A DNA stretch of 39,476 nt. Source: an endosymbiont of Lamellibrachia barhami. GTDB taxonomy: Bacteria > Pseudomonadota > Gammaproteobacteria > Chromatiales > Chromatiaceae. Below, one piece after another: positions 9,220 through 18,614 of the stretch; within the stretch, counting starts at the first letter, position 1, and the number at the start of each line of letters is the position of its first letter. The position numbers and the translations under genes were made by a program. Location: assembly GCF_011947365.2 (NCBI RefSeq), contig NZ_JAAVSH020000001.1, positions 1,418,046 through 1,457,521 on the forward strand. Reading direction: 5' to 3'. A model generated the notes under the pieces. The model did not search any database, had not been told where the DNA came from, and saw only the letters and a program-made list of their open reading frames with translations.

Positions 9220-11133
9220 CTATTCGCTCTCAGATTGAGTCACAGTCACAGTGACTTCCGCCCTTTCACGCAGATCCTTTACAAGGTCCTCGAAGGACTG
9301 CCTTCCGTAATAATTGCTCAAAGTGCGTTTTTCCTGGGCGATTCGCGCCTGGTCAAGCGAATCCACCGAGCCTTCCACGACTGCAGACAGACTAAAGACA
9401 GCGAAATCGCCATCACCAAGCCGGGTTACACCCGACACAACCTCGCCCGGTGCAGGTTTAGGCGTACGAAACACCTGGGCCAGCAATTTTAACGGAACCT
9501 CTGTACCGCGCCTTTTCACAGCACCGGGTTTCGTAAGCTCAAATTCACCAGCCACGGCATCGATCGGCTCTCCAGCCTTCAATCGTCCGACACGCTTCTC
9601 CGCCTCTGCTTTCGCCAGCTTCTCGGCCTGCTCATTGCGGACTGCAGCAACAATCGTTGCCTTCACCTCATCAAGCGCCCGATAAGCGGCCTCTTTGTGA
9701 TCAAGAACGCGCAGCACCACCGACTGATTCTGGTCCAGTTCAATCAGCTCACTATTGTTGTGTTCGTTCAGAACATCCTCGCTGAATGCGGCACCAAGCA
9801 GTTTAGGAAAAGCGAGTATACCGGCCCCACCCTCACGACCGATCCAATCACTCTGCTTGATATCCAGCCCAAGCGTGTTTGACGCAGGTTCCAGACTGCC
9901 GGGATCTTCATAGCTGAGGTCGGCAAGCCGCTCTGCATACTCATAATAGATACGCTCCGCCTCACCCCGCTTATAAGCCTTGGTAACCTCATCCCTGACC
10001 TCTTCAAAAGATTTAACATCACCCGCCTTGATACCGGTGAGTTTAATCAGATGAAAACCGAAGGCACTGCGCACAGGCGCGCTTAACTCTCCATCCTGCA
10101 ATGCATAGGTGGCCGTTTCGAAAGCGGGATCCATGATGCCTTTGCCGAAAAAGCCGAGATCACCGCCATTGGCCGCAGAGCCGGGATCCTGTGATGCACT
10201 CTTTGCCAATTCAGCAAAATCTTCACCCTGCTCAGCACGCGCTTTCAACGCTTCAATTTTCTTACGGGCTGCGTCGACTTCGCTCTCGTCACCAGACGCC
10301 CCAACCAGTACCAGGATATGGCTGGCGCGACGCTGTTCGGGACGACCGTAATTCTCCAGATGATCGTCGTAATAGCCGTGCAAGACCGCTTCATCCGCCT
10401 CGATCGTCGCACTGAGGGAGTCTGCGTCGAGCAATATATATTCGAGCTTTACCTGTTCAGGGACGCGATAATTCTGCTGATGTTTTTCGTAGTAAGCCTG
10501 GACAGATGCATCGGAGATAGCTTCATCCGAGGCGAATTTCGCCCAAGGCACCGCAAAAAAGGCAAATTCGCGAGCCTGATCCTGCAAACGAATCTTCTCT
10601 TTAAGTTCGAAGTCGGTAACAAATGCGGTGCCATTGACCGCTTGTGATAACTGCTCCGAAAGCAGAATGCGACGGATTCGCTCTTCGAATCCCGCTGCGC
10701 TGGTACCCTGCAGTCTCACAGCCCGCTCGAAGGTCTCCTGGTCAAAGCGGCCGCTCTTCTGGAACGTGGGCATGCCGAGAATCGCCGACCTTACCAGCCG
10801 ATCACCCGCACGAAGTCCCATATCGTAGGATGCCTGCAGGATGACCTCGCTGCGGATCATCTCCTGCAGCACTTCCTTACGCATACGCGCATCGTCGAAC
10901 AGTTCCGGGCGGTAAGCGGCGCCAAGACGCTGACGCAAATCCTGACGGAAATTTTGGTAACGGCTATTGAGTGCACGGTCGGTGATCTCCTTACCATTAA
11001 CAGTGGCCACTACCGGCTCGGCGCCGACACCCAGGTACTCCTGGATACCCCAAAGTGCGAAAGGAATACTAATAAGAATGACGATGCCCCAGGCAAACCA
11101 GCCCTGAGCCTTATCCCTAATTGCCTGTAACAT
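9220..11133 (-). CDS. ppiD: Periplasmic folding chaperone / parvulin-like PPIase PpiD
   Basis: PpiD is anchored in the inner membrane and helps newly exported proteins fold on the periplasmic side of SecYEG. The 637-residue protein has an N-terminal anchor (GWFAWGIVILISIPFALWGI, residues 12-31), a SurA-like N-terminal chaperone domain (VNGKEITDRALNSRYQNFRQDL), and a parvulin domain in the middle (RRASHILVLVGASGDESEVDAARKKIEAL, then FAELAKSASQDPGSAANGGDLGFFGKGIMDPAFE). A second, degenerate parvulin-like region and a charged C-terminus follow. The length matches gammaproteobacterial PpiD (about 620-640). The gene follows hupB, as in E. coli, with two tRNA genes in between. Confidence 0.95.
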   Translation of the reverse strand: MLQAIRDKAQGWFAWGIVILISIPFALWGIQEYLGVGAEPVVATVNGKEITDRALNSRYQNFRQDLRQRLGAAYRPELFDDARMRKEVLQEMIRSEVILQASYDMGLRAGDRLVRSAILGMPTFQKSGRFDQETFERAVRLQGTSAAGFEERIRRILLSEQLSQAVNGTAFVTDFELKEKIRLQDQAREFAFFAVPWAKFASDEAISDASVQAYYEKHQQNYRVPEQVKLEYILLDADSLSATIEADEAVLHGYYDDHLENYGRPEQRRASHILVLVGASGDESEVDAARKKIEALKARAEQGEDFAELAKSASQDPGSAANGGDLGFFGKGIMDPAFETATYALQDGELSAPVRSAFGFHLIKLTGIKAGDVKSFEEVRDEVTKAYKRGEAERIYYEYAERLADLSYEDPGSLEPASNTLGLDIKQSDWIGREGGAGILAFPKLLGAAFSEDVLNEHNNSELIELDQNQSVVLRVLDHKEAAYRALDEVKATIVAAVRNEQAEKLAKAEAEKRVGRLKAGEPIDAVAGEFELTKPGAVKRRGTEVPLKLLAQVFRTPKPAPGEVVSGVTRLGDGDFAVFSLSAVVEGSVDSLDQARIAQEKRTLSNYYGRQSFEDLVKDLRERAEVTVTVTQSESE

Positions 11134-11165
11134 ATTGGCTTATCGTTGAATGCTTGAGTGGATAC

Positions 11166-11192
11166 AAAAACGGGGTATCAGATGATACCCCG
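11166..11192 (-). terminator. Terminator of the hupB-tRNA transcript
   Basis: On the minus strand GGGGTATCA and TGATACCCC form a 9-bp stem followed by GTTTTTG. It lies 15 bp past tRNA-Asp and before ppiD. Confidence 0.85.
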
Positions 11193-11207
11193 CGTTCGCT
11201 TCGATAT

Positions 11208-11284
11208 TGGCGGAGCGGACGGGACTCGAACCCGCGACCACCGGCGTGACAGGCCGGTATTCTAACCAACTGAACTACCGCTCC
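11208..11284 (-). tRNA. tRNA-Asp (GTC)
   Basis: The minus-strand sequence folds as a cloverleaf of 77 nt including an encoded CCA end: acceptor GGAGCGG / CCGCTCC, anticodon loop CTGTCAC with anticodon GTC, and T-arm GCGGGTTCGAGTCCCGT. It sits between tRNA-Val and the shared terminator. Confidence 0.96.
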
Positions 11285-11289
11285 AGATA

Positions 11290-11365
11290 TGGTGGGTGCT
11301 GAGGGGATCGAACCCCCGACCCTCGCCTTGTAAGGGCGATGCTCTCCCAGCTGAGCTAAGCACCC
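11290..11365 (-). tRNA. tRNA-Val (TAC)
   Basis: The minus-strand 76-nt cloverleaf has acceptor GGGTGCT / AGCACCC, D-arm TAGCTCAGCTGGGAGAGCA, anticodon loop CTTACAA (anticodon TAC), T-arm GGGGGTTCGATCCCCT and an encoded CCA. It lies 14 bp past the hupB stop, so is probably cotranscribed with it. Confidence 0.96.
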
Positions 11366-11379
11366 CAAGTGAAGGCGCG

Positions 11380-11652
11380 CTAGTTTACGGCATCTTTCAA
11401 TGCTTTACCAGCCTTGAAAGAAGGAATGTTAGATGCCTTGATCTGAATGGTCTCACCTGTCTGTGGGTTGCGGCCCTGACGCGCAGCGCGCGCCTTCACA
11501 GAGAAGGTACCAAACCCAATCAGAGAGACCTGATCACCACTCTTCATGGCTCCGGTAACGGCATCAACCATGCCATCCAGCGCACGACCTGCCGCTGCTT
11601 TGGAAATATCAGCGGCATCCGCCATAGCATCTATCAATTCGGCTTTGTTCAT
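11380..11652 (-). CDS. hupB: DNA-binding protein HU-beta
   Basis: HU is a dimeric nucleoid protein that bends and compacts DNA without strong sequence preference. The 90-residue protein starts [28 protein letters not shown] and carries the HU/IHF signature [28 protein letters not shown], whose arm wraps the minor groove. I chose ATG 11652 because AGGGGAAA lies just upstream and family members start MNK. The longer frame from 11730 runs through the promoter. Lon lies upstream and ppiD downstream, the canonical order. A strong sigma-70 promoter is visible at 11745-11773. Confidence 0.97.
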   Translation of the reverse strand: MNKAELIDAMADAADISKAAAGRALDGMVDAVTGAMKSGDQVSLIGFGTFSVKARAARQGRNPQTGETIQIKASNIPSFKAGKALKDAVN

Positions 11653-11744
11653 TAATCGTTTCCCCTTTGGCTGACTCCGGGTTACACCGTCGTCGAAAAA
11701 TATTCTGTTATGACTCCTTACCTGGAGCATGCAATCGCCGGGAT

Positions 11745-11773
11745 TTTATACCGGCTGCTCATTGGCCTGTCAA
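11745..11773 (-). promoter_or_regulatory. Sigma-70 promoter of hupB
   Basis: On the minus strand a perfect -35 TTGACA is separated by 17 bp from a near-perfect -10 TATAAA, about 90 bp upstream of the hupB start. It is among the best promoter matches in the window. Confidence 0.85.
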
Positions 11774-11822
11774 GCAACAGGAACCGCTTTATAACCACGG
11801 TTCCCGCTTAATTTGGCCAAGT

Positions 11823-14267
11823 TTAGTGTTTTGTCAGGTCAGCGCCCTTTTTTTGCGCATTTTTTTCGTTGACCGCACCCTTCCCAGCCACGGGCGCCTC
11901 CTCTCGATTCAGCGGCTTGGGCATCTCTGTCAACGCTATCTGCAGCACCTCTTCGATCCAGCGAACCGGCTTGATCTCAAGATTCTGCTTAATATTCTTC
12001 GGCATCTCCACCAGATCCCGCTCATTCTCATGCGGAATAATCACCGTGGTGATACCGCCACGAAGCGCCGCCAGCAGCTTTTCCTTCAACCCACCAATGG
12101 GTAGCACTTCACCGCGCAGAGTGATCTCGCCGGTCATCGCCACATCGGCTCGTACCGGGATTCGGGTCAATGCGGACACCAGCGAAGTGCACATCCCAAC
12201 ACCCGCACTGGGACCATCCTTTGGCGTCGCCCCTTCCGGAACATGGATATGCACATCGTACTTCTGGTGAAAATCAGGCTCAAGCCCCAGACCGTCTGCC
12301 CGGCTGCGGACGACCGTCATAGCCGCCTGTATCGACTCCTGCATCACTTCGCCCAGCTGTCCGGTGTGACTGAGCCGCCCCTTACCGGGCATCAGCGCTG
12401 CCTCAAGTTGCAGTAGCTCACCGCCCACTTCAGTCCATGCAAGCCCTGTGACCTGACCGATTTCATCGTGTTCATCCTTGCGTCCATAGCGAAAACGCTG
12501 GACGCCGAGATACTGCTCCAACCGTTTAGGCGTGACTGTGATCTTACCTTTAGGCTTCTTCAGCAGAATCTCCTTCACCACCTTGCGGCAGATCTTGGCA
12601 ATCTCTCGCTCCAGGTTACGCACGCCCGCCTCACGGGTGTAGTAACGCACGATATCACGAATGGCACTCTCTCTAATCACCACCTCATCAGGTTTGAGGC
12701 CATTGTTCTCCATCTGTTTATCGACCAGATAACGTTCGGCAATATTGACCTTCTCGTCTTCGGTATAGCCGGAGAGACGAATCACCTCCATTCTGTCCAA
12801 CAGCGCCGGCGGGAGATTCAGGGTATTGGCCGTTGCCACGAACATCACCTCGGAAAGATCGAAATCAACTTCGAGGTAGTGGTCGTTGAAGGTATGGTTC
12901 TGCTCAGGATCCAGCACCTCGAGCAGCGCCGACGCCGGGTCGCCCCGGAAATCCTGCGCCATCTTATCGATCTCGTCGAGCAGAAAGAGCGGATTGCGGG
13001 TTTTTACTTTGCTCAGGTTGTTGATGATCTTGCCCGGCAAGGCGCCGATATAGGTGCGCCGGTGACCACGAATTTCGGCTTCATCCCGCACACCGCCCAG
13101 CGCCATGCGGGTGAATTTACGATTGGTGGCACGGGCGATGGACTGTCCCAGCGACGTCTTGCCTACACCGGGAGGTCCGACCAGACACAAGATTGGCCCT
13201 TTCAATTTGCGTACACGCTGCTGTACCGCCAGATACTCTAAAATACGCTCCTTGACCTTTTTCAGTCCGTAGTGATCCTCTTCCAACACACTCTCGGCAG
13301 CGTCGAGATCGTTACGAATCTTGGAGCGTTTTTTCCAGGGCAACCCAACCAGGGTATCGATGTAGTTGCGAACCACGGTAGCTTCCGCCGACATGGGCGA
13401 CATCAGCTTGAGTTTGTTCAATTCGGCCTGGGCCTTGCTCTTGGCCTCTTTGGTCATCCCGACAGACTCGATCTTTTTGGCGAGATCCTCGATCTCATTG
13501 GGCGCCTCATCCAGATCACCCAACTCTTTCTGGATCGCCTTCATCTGTTCGTTCAGATAGTACTCGCGCTGGTTCTTCTCCATCTGGCGCTTGACGCGAC
13601 CACGGATGCGCTTTTCCATCTGCAGAATATCGTTCTCGCCCTCCATCAGGCCCATCAGATGTTCCAGACGCACACGCACGTCCGCCATCTCCAGGACCTG
13701 CTGTTTCTCTTCCAGCTTCAACGACATATGCGCCGCAATCGTATCCGCCAGGCGACTGGGGTCGTCGATGCCGGTCAGGGAGGTCAACACCTCTGGCGGC
13801 ACCTTTTTATTGAGCTTCACATATTGATCGAAAAGGCTGGTGGCTGATCGCATCAGCACCTCGGTCTCCCGGGCATCCAATTCCAGGGCGTCTCCAAGGG
13901 TCTCGAGTTCAGCGGTGAAATACTCTTCGGTATCGACAAACCGGATGATCCCGGCGCGCGCTCCCCCTTCGACCAGGACCTTAACCGTACCGTCGGGAAG
14001 TTTAAGCAGTTGCAGGATATTCGCCAGGGTGCCAATACCGTACATGTCATCGATACCGGGATCGTCCACATCGGCGCTCTTCTGGGCAGCCAGCAGAATC
14101 TGCTTGTTACTGGCCATGGCAGCATCCAGCGCCTGGATCGATTTATCACGCCCCACAAAGAGTGGGATCACCATGTGGGGGTATACAACGACATCCCGCA
14201 GCGGCAGGACAGGGACACTATTCATAGGACCTTCGATCATTGCTGAACTCTTCTGTTCTTGACCCAT
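11823..14267 (-). CDS. lon: ATP-dependent protease Lon
   Basis: Lon is a cytoplasmic AAA+ serine protease that destroys misfolded and regulatory proteins. The 814-residue protein has the N-terminal LON substrate-binding domain ([23 protein letters not shown]), a coiled-coil region ([33 protein letters not shown]), an AAA+ module with Walker [11 protein letters not shown] (about residue 360) and Walker [10 protein letters not shown], and a C-terminal peptidase domain with catalytic serine in [11 protein letters not shown] (about 684) and lysine in [14 protein letters not shown] (about 727). Length and order are normal. It follows clpX after a 309-bp gap containing a sigma-32-like promoter, so it is probably heat-inducible. 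Confidence 0.98.
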   Translation of the reverse strand: MGQEQKSSAMIEGPMNSVPVLPLRDVVVYPHMVIPLFVGRDKSIQALDAAMASNKQILLAAQKSADVDDPGIDDMYGIGTLANILQLLKLPDGTVKVLVEGGARAGIIRFVDTEEYFTAELETLGDALELDARETEVLMRSATSLFDQYVKLNKKVPPEVLTSLTGIDDPSRLADTIAAHMSLKLEEKQQVLEMADVRVRLEHLMGLMEGENDILQMEKRIRGRVKRQMEKNQREYYLNEQMKAIQKELGDLDEAPNEIEDLAKKIESVGMTKEAKSKAQAELNKLKLMSPMSAEATVVRNYIDTLVGLPWKKRSKIRNDLDAAESVLEEDHYGLKKVKERILEYLAVQQRVRKLKGPILCLVGPPGVGKTSLGQSIARATNRKFTRMALGGVRDEAEIRGHRRTYIGALPGKIINNLSKVKTRNPLFLLDEIDKMAQDFRGDPASALLEVLDPEQNHTFNDHYLEVDFDLSEVMFVATANTLNLPPALLDRMEVIRLSGYTEDEKVNIAERYLVDKQMENNGLKPDEVVIRESAIRDIVRYYTREAGVRNLEREIAKICRKVVKEILLKKPKGKITVTPKRLEQYLGVQRFRYGRKDEHDEIGQVTGLAWTEVGGELLQLEAALMPGKGRLSHTGQLGEVMQESIQAAMTVVRSRADGLGLEPDFHQKYDVHIHVPEGATPKDGPSAGVGMCTSLVSALTRIPVRADVAMTGEITLRGEVLPIGGLKEKLLAALRGGITTVIIPHENERDLVEMPKNIKQNLEIKPVRWIEEVLQIALTEMPKPLNREEAPVAGKGAVNEKNAQKKGADLTKH

Positions 14268-14484
14268 AACGGCTCTATTCCTCTACGACCAATGCGTAAC
14301 AAAGGGTCGTCTGGTTAAATATTGGTATAAATCTTGGGCGGCGCAACAACGGCCCACCCATAGAAGGCTCTCCTGCCTTTGATTTTTATATCCCTGATAC
14401 GCAAATAGCCTAATGTTTGCAACTAAAATACAGGGAGATCAGTCGGCTGAACAGACCGGAGTTATCCCGATGCATGTTCAGGAG

Positions 14485-14512
14485 GGTTGGGGCTGCCGGG
14501 CAGAACTTCAAG
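14485..14512 (-). promoter_or_regulatory. Sigma-32-like heat-shock promoter upstream of lon
   Basis: In the 309-bp clpX-lon gap the minus strand reads CTTGAA, 14 bp, then CCCCAACC, close to the sigma-32 consensus CTTGAA-N13-15-CCCCATNT. It is about 220 bp upstream of the lon start. A 9-bp inverted repeat (GCCGGGCAG / CTGCCCGGC) brackets the -35 element and covers the spacer. lon is a classical sigma-32 target in enterobacteria; its use here is inferred. The rest of the gap shows nothing clear. Confidence 0.6.
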
Positions 14513-14576
14513 GCCTGCCCGGCAAAAAATGAGGATTCCGTGAATGCCGATTGGATTTGGCCCGAAAAGAGGAGTC

Positions 14577-15857
14577 TCAGTCAGAAGAGGCGGCGATCCG
14601 TTGCTGCTTTCCACTCTCGTAGAGCATCAACGGCTCGGACTCACCGGTTATCACTGACTCATCCACCACGACCTTGGTCACTTCATCCATGGAGGGCAGA
14701 TCATACATGGTGTCGAGCAATACCTGTTCGAGGATGGTACGCAATCCCCGGGCGCCTGTCTTTCGGGCCATCGCCCTGCGGGCGATGGCAGTCAGGGCAT
14801 CCTCCCGAATCTCAAGTTCACAGCCCTCCATTTCGAACAGCTTGCCGTACTGTTTGGTCAAGGCATTCTTGGGTTCAGTGAGAATCCTGACCAGTGACTC
14901 TTCATCCAGTTCCTGGAGTGTGGCAACCACCGGCAACCGTCCCACAAACTCGGGGATCAAACCATACTTGATCAGGTCTTCCGGCTCTACATCGACGATG
15001 ATTTCACCAATCGAACGACTCTCATCCTTACTGCGCACCTCGGCTGAAAAGCCAATACCGCCTTTTTCGGAGCGATCTCGGATCACCTTCTCCAGGCCGG
15101 AAAATGCGCCGCCGACAATAAACAGAATATTGGACGTGTCGACCTGCAGAAACTCCTGCTGGGGATGCTTGCGCCCACCCTGAGGAGGCACCGAGGCAAC
15201 GGTTCCCTCGATCAACTTCAACAACGCCTGCTGCACACCTTCGCCGGAGACATCGCGGGTAATCGAAGGGTTGTCCGATTTACGGGAGATCTTGTCGATT
15301 TCATCGATATAGACAATGCCTGTCTGGGCCTTCTCCACATCGTAATCGCATTTCTGCAGCAGTTTCTGGATGATATTTTCGACATCCTCACCCACATAAC
15401 CCGCCTCTGTCAGCGTGGTTGCATCTGCGATGGTAAAGGGAACATTCAGCAGTCTTGCCAAGGTCTCGGCCAGCAACGTCTTGCCTGAACCGGTGGGGCC
15501 GATCAGCAGGATATTGGACTTGGCCAGCTCGATGTCGCTGTCCTTACCAATGGACTCCAACCGCTTGTAGTGGTTGTAGACCGCCACGGCGAGGACTTTT
15601 TTGGCGCGGCCCTGCCCGATCACATATTGTTCGAGGGTTTCATTGATATCATGGGGTTTCGGCAGCTTGTCAGAGGCTTTTTCACCAACCTCCTGCATCT
15701 CCTCGCGGATGATGTCGTTGCAGAGATCCACGCACTCATCGCAGATGAAAACCGAAGGACCTGCTATCAACTTCCGTACTTCATGCTGACTTTTGCCGCA
15801 AAATGAGCAATACAGCAGCTTGCCGTCGTCATTTTTGCCGTTGTTGTCACCACTCAT
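14577..15857 (-). CDS. clpX: ClpX, ATPase subunit of ClpXP
   Basis: ClpX is a hexameric AAA+ unfoldase that feeds tagged proteins into ClpP. The 426-residue protein has the N-terminal zinc-binding domain with cysteines 17, 20, 39 and 42 (CSFC...CDEC), Walker A GPTGSGKT (120-127), Walker [11 protein letters not shown], the [28 protein letters not shown] sensor region, and the ClpP-contact loop IGF within [12 protein letters not shown] 15857 is preceded by AGGAG at about 10 bp. It lies directly downstream of clpP in the canonical tig-clpP-clpX-lon order. Confidence 0.98.
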   Translation of the reverse strand: MSGDNNGKNDDGKLLYCSFCGKSQHEVRKLIAGPSVFICDECVDLCNDIIREEMQEVGEKASDKLPKPHDINETLEQYVIGQGRAKKVLAVAVYNHYKRLESIGKDSDIELAKSNILLIGPTGSGKTLLAETLARLLNVPFTIADATTLTEAGYVGEDVENIIQKLLQKCDYDVEKAQTGIVYIDEIDKISRKSDNPSITRDVSGEGVQQALLKLIEGTVASVPPQGGRKHPQQEFLQVDTSNILFIVGGAFSGLEKVIRDRSEKGGIGFSAEVRSKDESRSIGEIIVDVEPEDLIKYGLIPEFVGRLPVVATLQELDEESLVRILTEPKNALTKQYGKLFEMEGCELEIREDALTAIARRAMARKTGARGLRTILEQVLLDTMYDLPSMDEVTKVVVDESVITGESEPLMLYESGKQQRIAASSD

Positions 15858-16039
15858 ATCACTCTATCTCCTGCGAGGACACCCTGCTTTGTCTTCAAAG
15901 CCAGTCATTCCAATCTTATCCTACTACACCCTTTTAACAAGCCCTCGGATCTTGTAACAGGGCTAGTCGTGTATTTCAGCCTTTATCTATTCAAATTGGC
16001 ATCAAGGTCCGGTTTTCAAGCCATCCAGGCAATCAAGCG

Positions 16040-16681
16040 TCACTCTTCAGCCTGTCTGGAACGATCCTCCAGCACATGGTCGATCAACCCATAGGCCACC
16101 GCATCTTCTCCACCCAGAAAATTGTCGCGATCAGTGTCGTCGGCAATCTGCTGCAACGACTGGCCTGTGTGTGTGGACATGATGGTGTTCAGACGCTCGC
16201 GCAGCAGCAGGATCTCTTTGGCATGGATCTCGATATCCGTAGCCTGACCCTGGAAACCACCCAGCGGCTGATGAATCATCATGCGTGAATTGGGCAGACA
16301 GTGACGTTTGCCTTTAGCGCCACCCGTCAACAGCAGCGCACCCATACTGGCGGACTGGCCGATGCACATGGTGCTCACATCCGGCTTGATAAACTGCATG
16401 GTGTCGTAGATCGACAGTCCCGCAGTCACCGAGCCGCCTGGTGAATTGATGTAGAGGTGAATATCCTTGTCGGGATTCTCCGATTCCAAAAAGAGCAACT
16501 GAGCCACCACCAGGTTGGCCATGTAGTCTTCGATAGGCCCCACCAGAAAGATCACCCGCTCCTTGAGGAGCCTGGAGTAGATATCGTACGAGCGCTCACC
16601 GCGCGCCGTCTGTTCGACAACGATCGGCACCAACCCCAGATTCTGCGTTTCAAGACCACCCATGTGGTGTTTATCGGTCAT
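16040..16681 (-). CDS. clpP: ClpP, proteolytic subunit of Clp protease
   Basis: ClpP is the 14-mer serine protease chamber that works with ClpX. The 213-residue protein has the catalytic serine in [11 protein letters not shown] (S112) and histidine in [17 protein letters not shown] (H137), plus the [18 protein letters not shown] segment with the catalytic aspartate. The N-terminal [33 protein letters not shown] is typical, with a short propeptide. It sits between tig and clpX, 182 bp from clpX. Confidence 0.98.
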   Translation of the reverse strand: MTDKHHMGGLETQNLGLVPIVVEQTARGERSYDIYSRLLKERVIFLVGPIEDYMANLVVAQLLFLESENPDKDIHLYINSPGGSVTAGLSIYDTMQFIKPDVSTMCIGQSASMGALLLTGGAKGKRHCLPNSRMMIHQPLGGFQGQATDIEIHAKEILLLRERLNTIMSTHTGQSLQQIADDTDRDNFLGGEDAVAYGLIDHVLEDRSRQAEE

Positions 16682-16788
16682 ATCACCTGATTCCTTTAGC
16701 CCTATCGGAAAATCTTAGCTTACTTGTCAACTCAGCCGAATTACTCCAACCACCCGATTCTGGCGGCGGAACAACCCCACTTTTCGCC

Positions 16789-18081
16789 TCAGCCCTCGTC
16801 GGTCAGGGCAGAAAACGAGGTGTTTTCATCTTCGACCTGGGCGTTTTCCAGCACCCAGTCAACCACCTGATCCTCCAGCACCACATTCTGCACCGCAGCC
16901 AACTGCTCGTGGTTGGCATAGTAGTGCTCGACTACCTCTTCAGGCTTTTCATAGCTGGCCGCATACTCCTCAATGGTCCTGCGAACACGATCGGCGTCCA
17001 GTTGTATCTCATTCTGCTTGATAATCTCTGCAATCAGCAGCCCCAGGATCACCCGCCGTTTCGCCTGCTCCTCGAACATCTCACGGGGCAGCTCCATGGA
17101 GGAACCCGGCACACCGGTGGACATGCGGTTGCGGGTCTGTTCCTGCAACGCGGTTATCTCCTCGTCGACCAGCGCCACCGGCACCTCAGTACCATTGCTT
17201 GCCACCAGCAGATCCATGGCCTGACTCTTGATTCGGGCCTTGATGCGCTGGTCGAGTTCGCGCTCCATGTTCTCCCGAATATCGCTCTTCAACTTCTCGA
17301 CGCCCTCTTCGGAGCCAAACTCCTTGGCAAAATCGTCATTCACCTCAGGCAGCTCTGCTGCAGCCACTTCGTTGACTTCCACCTCGAAGGTTACCGGCTT
17401 TCCGGCCAACTCTTCCACCCGGTAATCTTCAGGGAATTTGAGTTCCAGGGTGAGGTTGCCGCCCTTTTCCACACCGACGAGGCCACTCTCGAAGCCATCG
17501 ATCATGGAGTTGGAGCCCAGTATCAGAGGCACATCATCAGCACTGCCACCTTCAAAGGCCTCTCCGTCCAAGATGCCCTTGAAGTCGATCTTTACCTGAT
17601 CGCCATCAGCGGCGGCCCGTTCGACCGGATTCCAGGTGATGCGCTGGCCCCGCAGTTTTTCGATCATCCCATCCACGTCGCTGTCGACCACATTCGCAAC
17701 CGGTCGCTTGAGGATACCCTCTACCTTCGGCGAGTCGATCACCGGCATGACTTCCAGCGTTGCGACGTAGGAGAAGACACTCTCATCATCGGAGGTTTTC
17801 GGTTCGATCTTGGGCTGACCGGCAGGGTTCAGACCCTCCTGGAGGATCGCATCCCTGTAACTGGTCTCAATCAGTTCACCATACACTTCCTGCAGCACAT
17901 GACTGCCATACTGGCGACGCAGCATACCCATCGGCACCTTACCTGGACGAAAACCATCCACCTTGGCAGTCCGGCCGATCTGTTTCAGGCGCTTGGTCAC
18001 CTCCTGTTCAACCTGTTCAGCAGGCAGTTCCACGGTTACTCGCCGCTCGAAACCTTCACCCGATTCAACCGAAACTTGCAT
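16789..18081 (-). CDS. tig: Trigger factor
   Basis: Trigger factor is the ribosome-bound chaperone that meets nascent chains at the exit tunnel. The 430-residue protein opens MQVSVESGEGFERRVTVELPAEQVEQEV and contains the ribosome-docking signature GFRPGKVPMGMLRRQYG, then an FKBP-type PPIase domain (DGDQVKIDFKGILDGEAFEGGSADDVPLILGSNSMIDGFESGLVG) and the long C-terminal helical substrate-binding arms. ATG 18081 follows AGGAG at a normal distance. tRNA-Leu lies just upstream, and the clp-lon genes follow downstream. Confidence 0.98.
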   Translation of the reverse strand: MQVSVESGEGFERRVTVELPAEQVEQEVTKRLKQIGRTAKVDGFRPGKVPMGMLRRQYGSHVLQEVYGELIETSYRDAILQEGLNPAGQPKIEPKTSDDESVFSYVATLEVMPVIDSPKVEGILKRPVANVVDSDVDGMIEKLRGQRITWNPVERAAADGDQVKIDFKGILDGEAFEGGSADDVPLILGSNSMIDGFESGLVGVEKGGNLTLELKFPEDYRVEELAGKPVTFEVEVNEVAAAELPEVNDDFAKEFGSEEGVEKLKSDIRENMERELDQRIKARIKSQAMDLLVASNGTEVPVALVDEEITALQEQTRNRMSTGVPGSSMELPREMFEEQAKRRVILGLLIAEIIKQNEIQLDADRVRRTIEEYAASYEKPEEVVEHYYANHEQLAAVQNVVLEDQVVDWVLENAQVEDENTSFSALTDEG

Positions 18082-18208
18082 CTATCTCTTCTCCTGCAGA
18101 CTGAACTGCCAATGATTTTCAAAACAGTTGGGTAATGACAACGTCACACCGCCGGCCGGGTTCCCGATTAAAGGCACACGACTCCCGGATCAGCGGCAGG
18201 ACTGAATT

Positions 18209-18293
<85 letters not shown>

Positions 18294-18324
18294 ATTTTTC
18301 CAGTAATGGAATTTCCAACCGTTC

Positions 18325-18354
18325 ATTATACCGACAGAACCAATAAGTCTCCAA
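18325..18354 (-). promoter_or_regulatory. Sigma-70 promoter of tRNA-Leu
   Basis: On the minus strand TTGGAG, 18 bp, then a perfect TATAAT lie about 30 bp upstream of the tRNA-Leu 5' end. Confidence 0.7.
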
Positions 18355-18429
18355 CCATGATTCAGCACTACCCTCTTGTCGTTTTCGGTTCCATCCCCAA
18401 CCAGCGCGCCGATTACTGCGACACCTGTC

Positions 18430-18576
18430 AATAGTGTCTATCCAGAAACATCGATATTTCTCTCGCAGAGACGCAAAGACGCAAAGGAAGCATTAATTGT
18501 CCCTTATTAACAATGCGTTATATCTTTGCGATCTCCGCGCCTTGGCGAGAGTCGTTGTCTTTGGACGGACACTATT
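18430..18576. repeat. MITE-like nested inverted repeat with CGCAAAG core
   Basis: The outer arms AATAGTGTCTATCCAGAAAC (18430-18449) and GTCTTTGGACGGACACTATT (18557-18576) are inverted copies matching at about 16 of 20 bases. Inside them a second inverted pair, CTCGCAGAGACGCAAAGACG versus CTTTGCGATCTCCGCG...GGCGAGAG, surrounds an AT-rich centre. The outer arm resembles those of the elements at 2491 and 27459, while the inner core differs. The 321-bp gap between tRNA-Leu and nhaD consists mostly of this element plus the tRNA promoter. Confidence 0.75.
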
Positions 18577-18614
18577 TAGGGGGAAGCTGTACAGTCAATG
18601 CGAATTTTCTAATA

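Noticed and set aside
16909-18135. A 408-codon plus-strand ORF opposite tig
   Set aside because: Antisense shadow of trigger factor; no recognisable domain or ribosome-binding site.
18462-18550. CRISPR-like repeats (CGCAAAGACGCAAAG)
   Set aside because: There is one short internal direct repetition inside a palindromic element, with no spacer-repeat periodicity and no cas genes.
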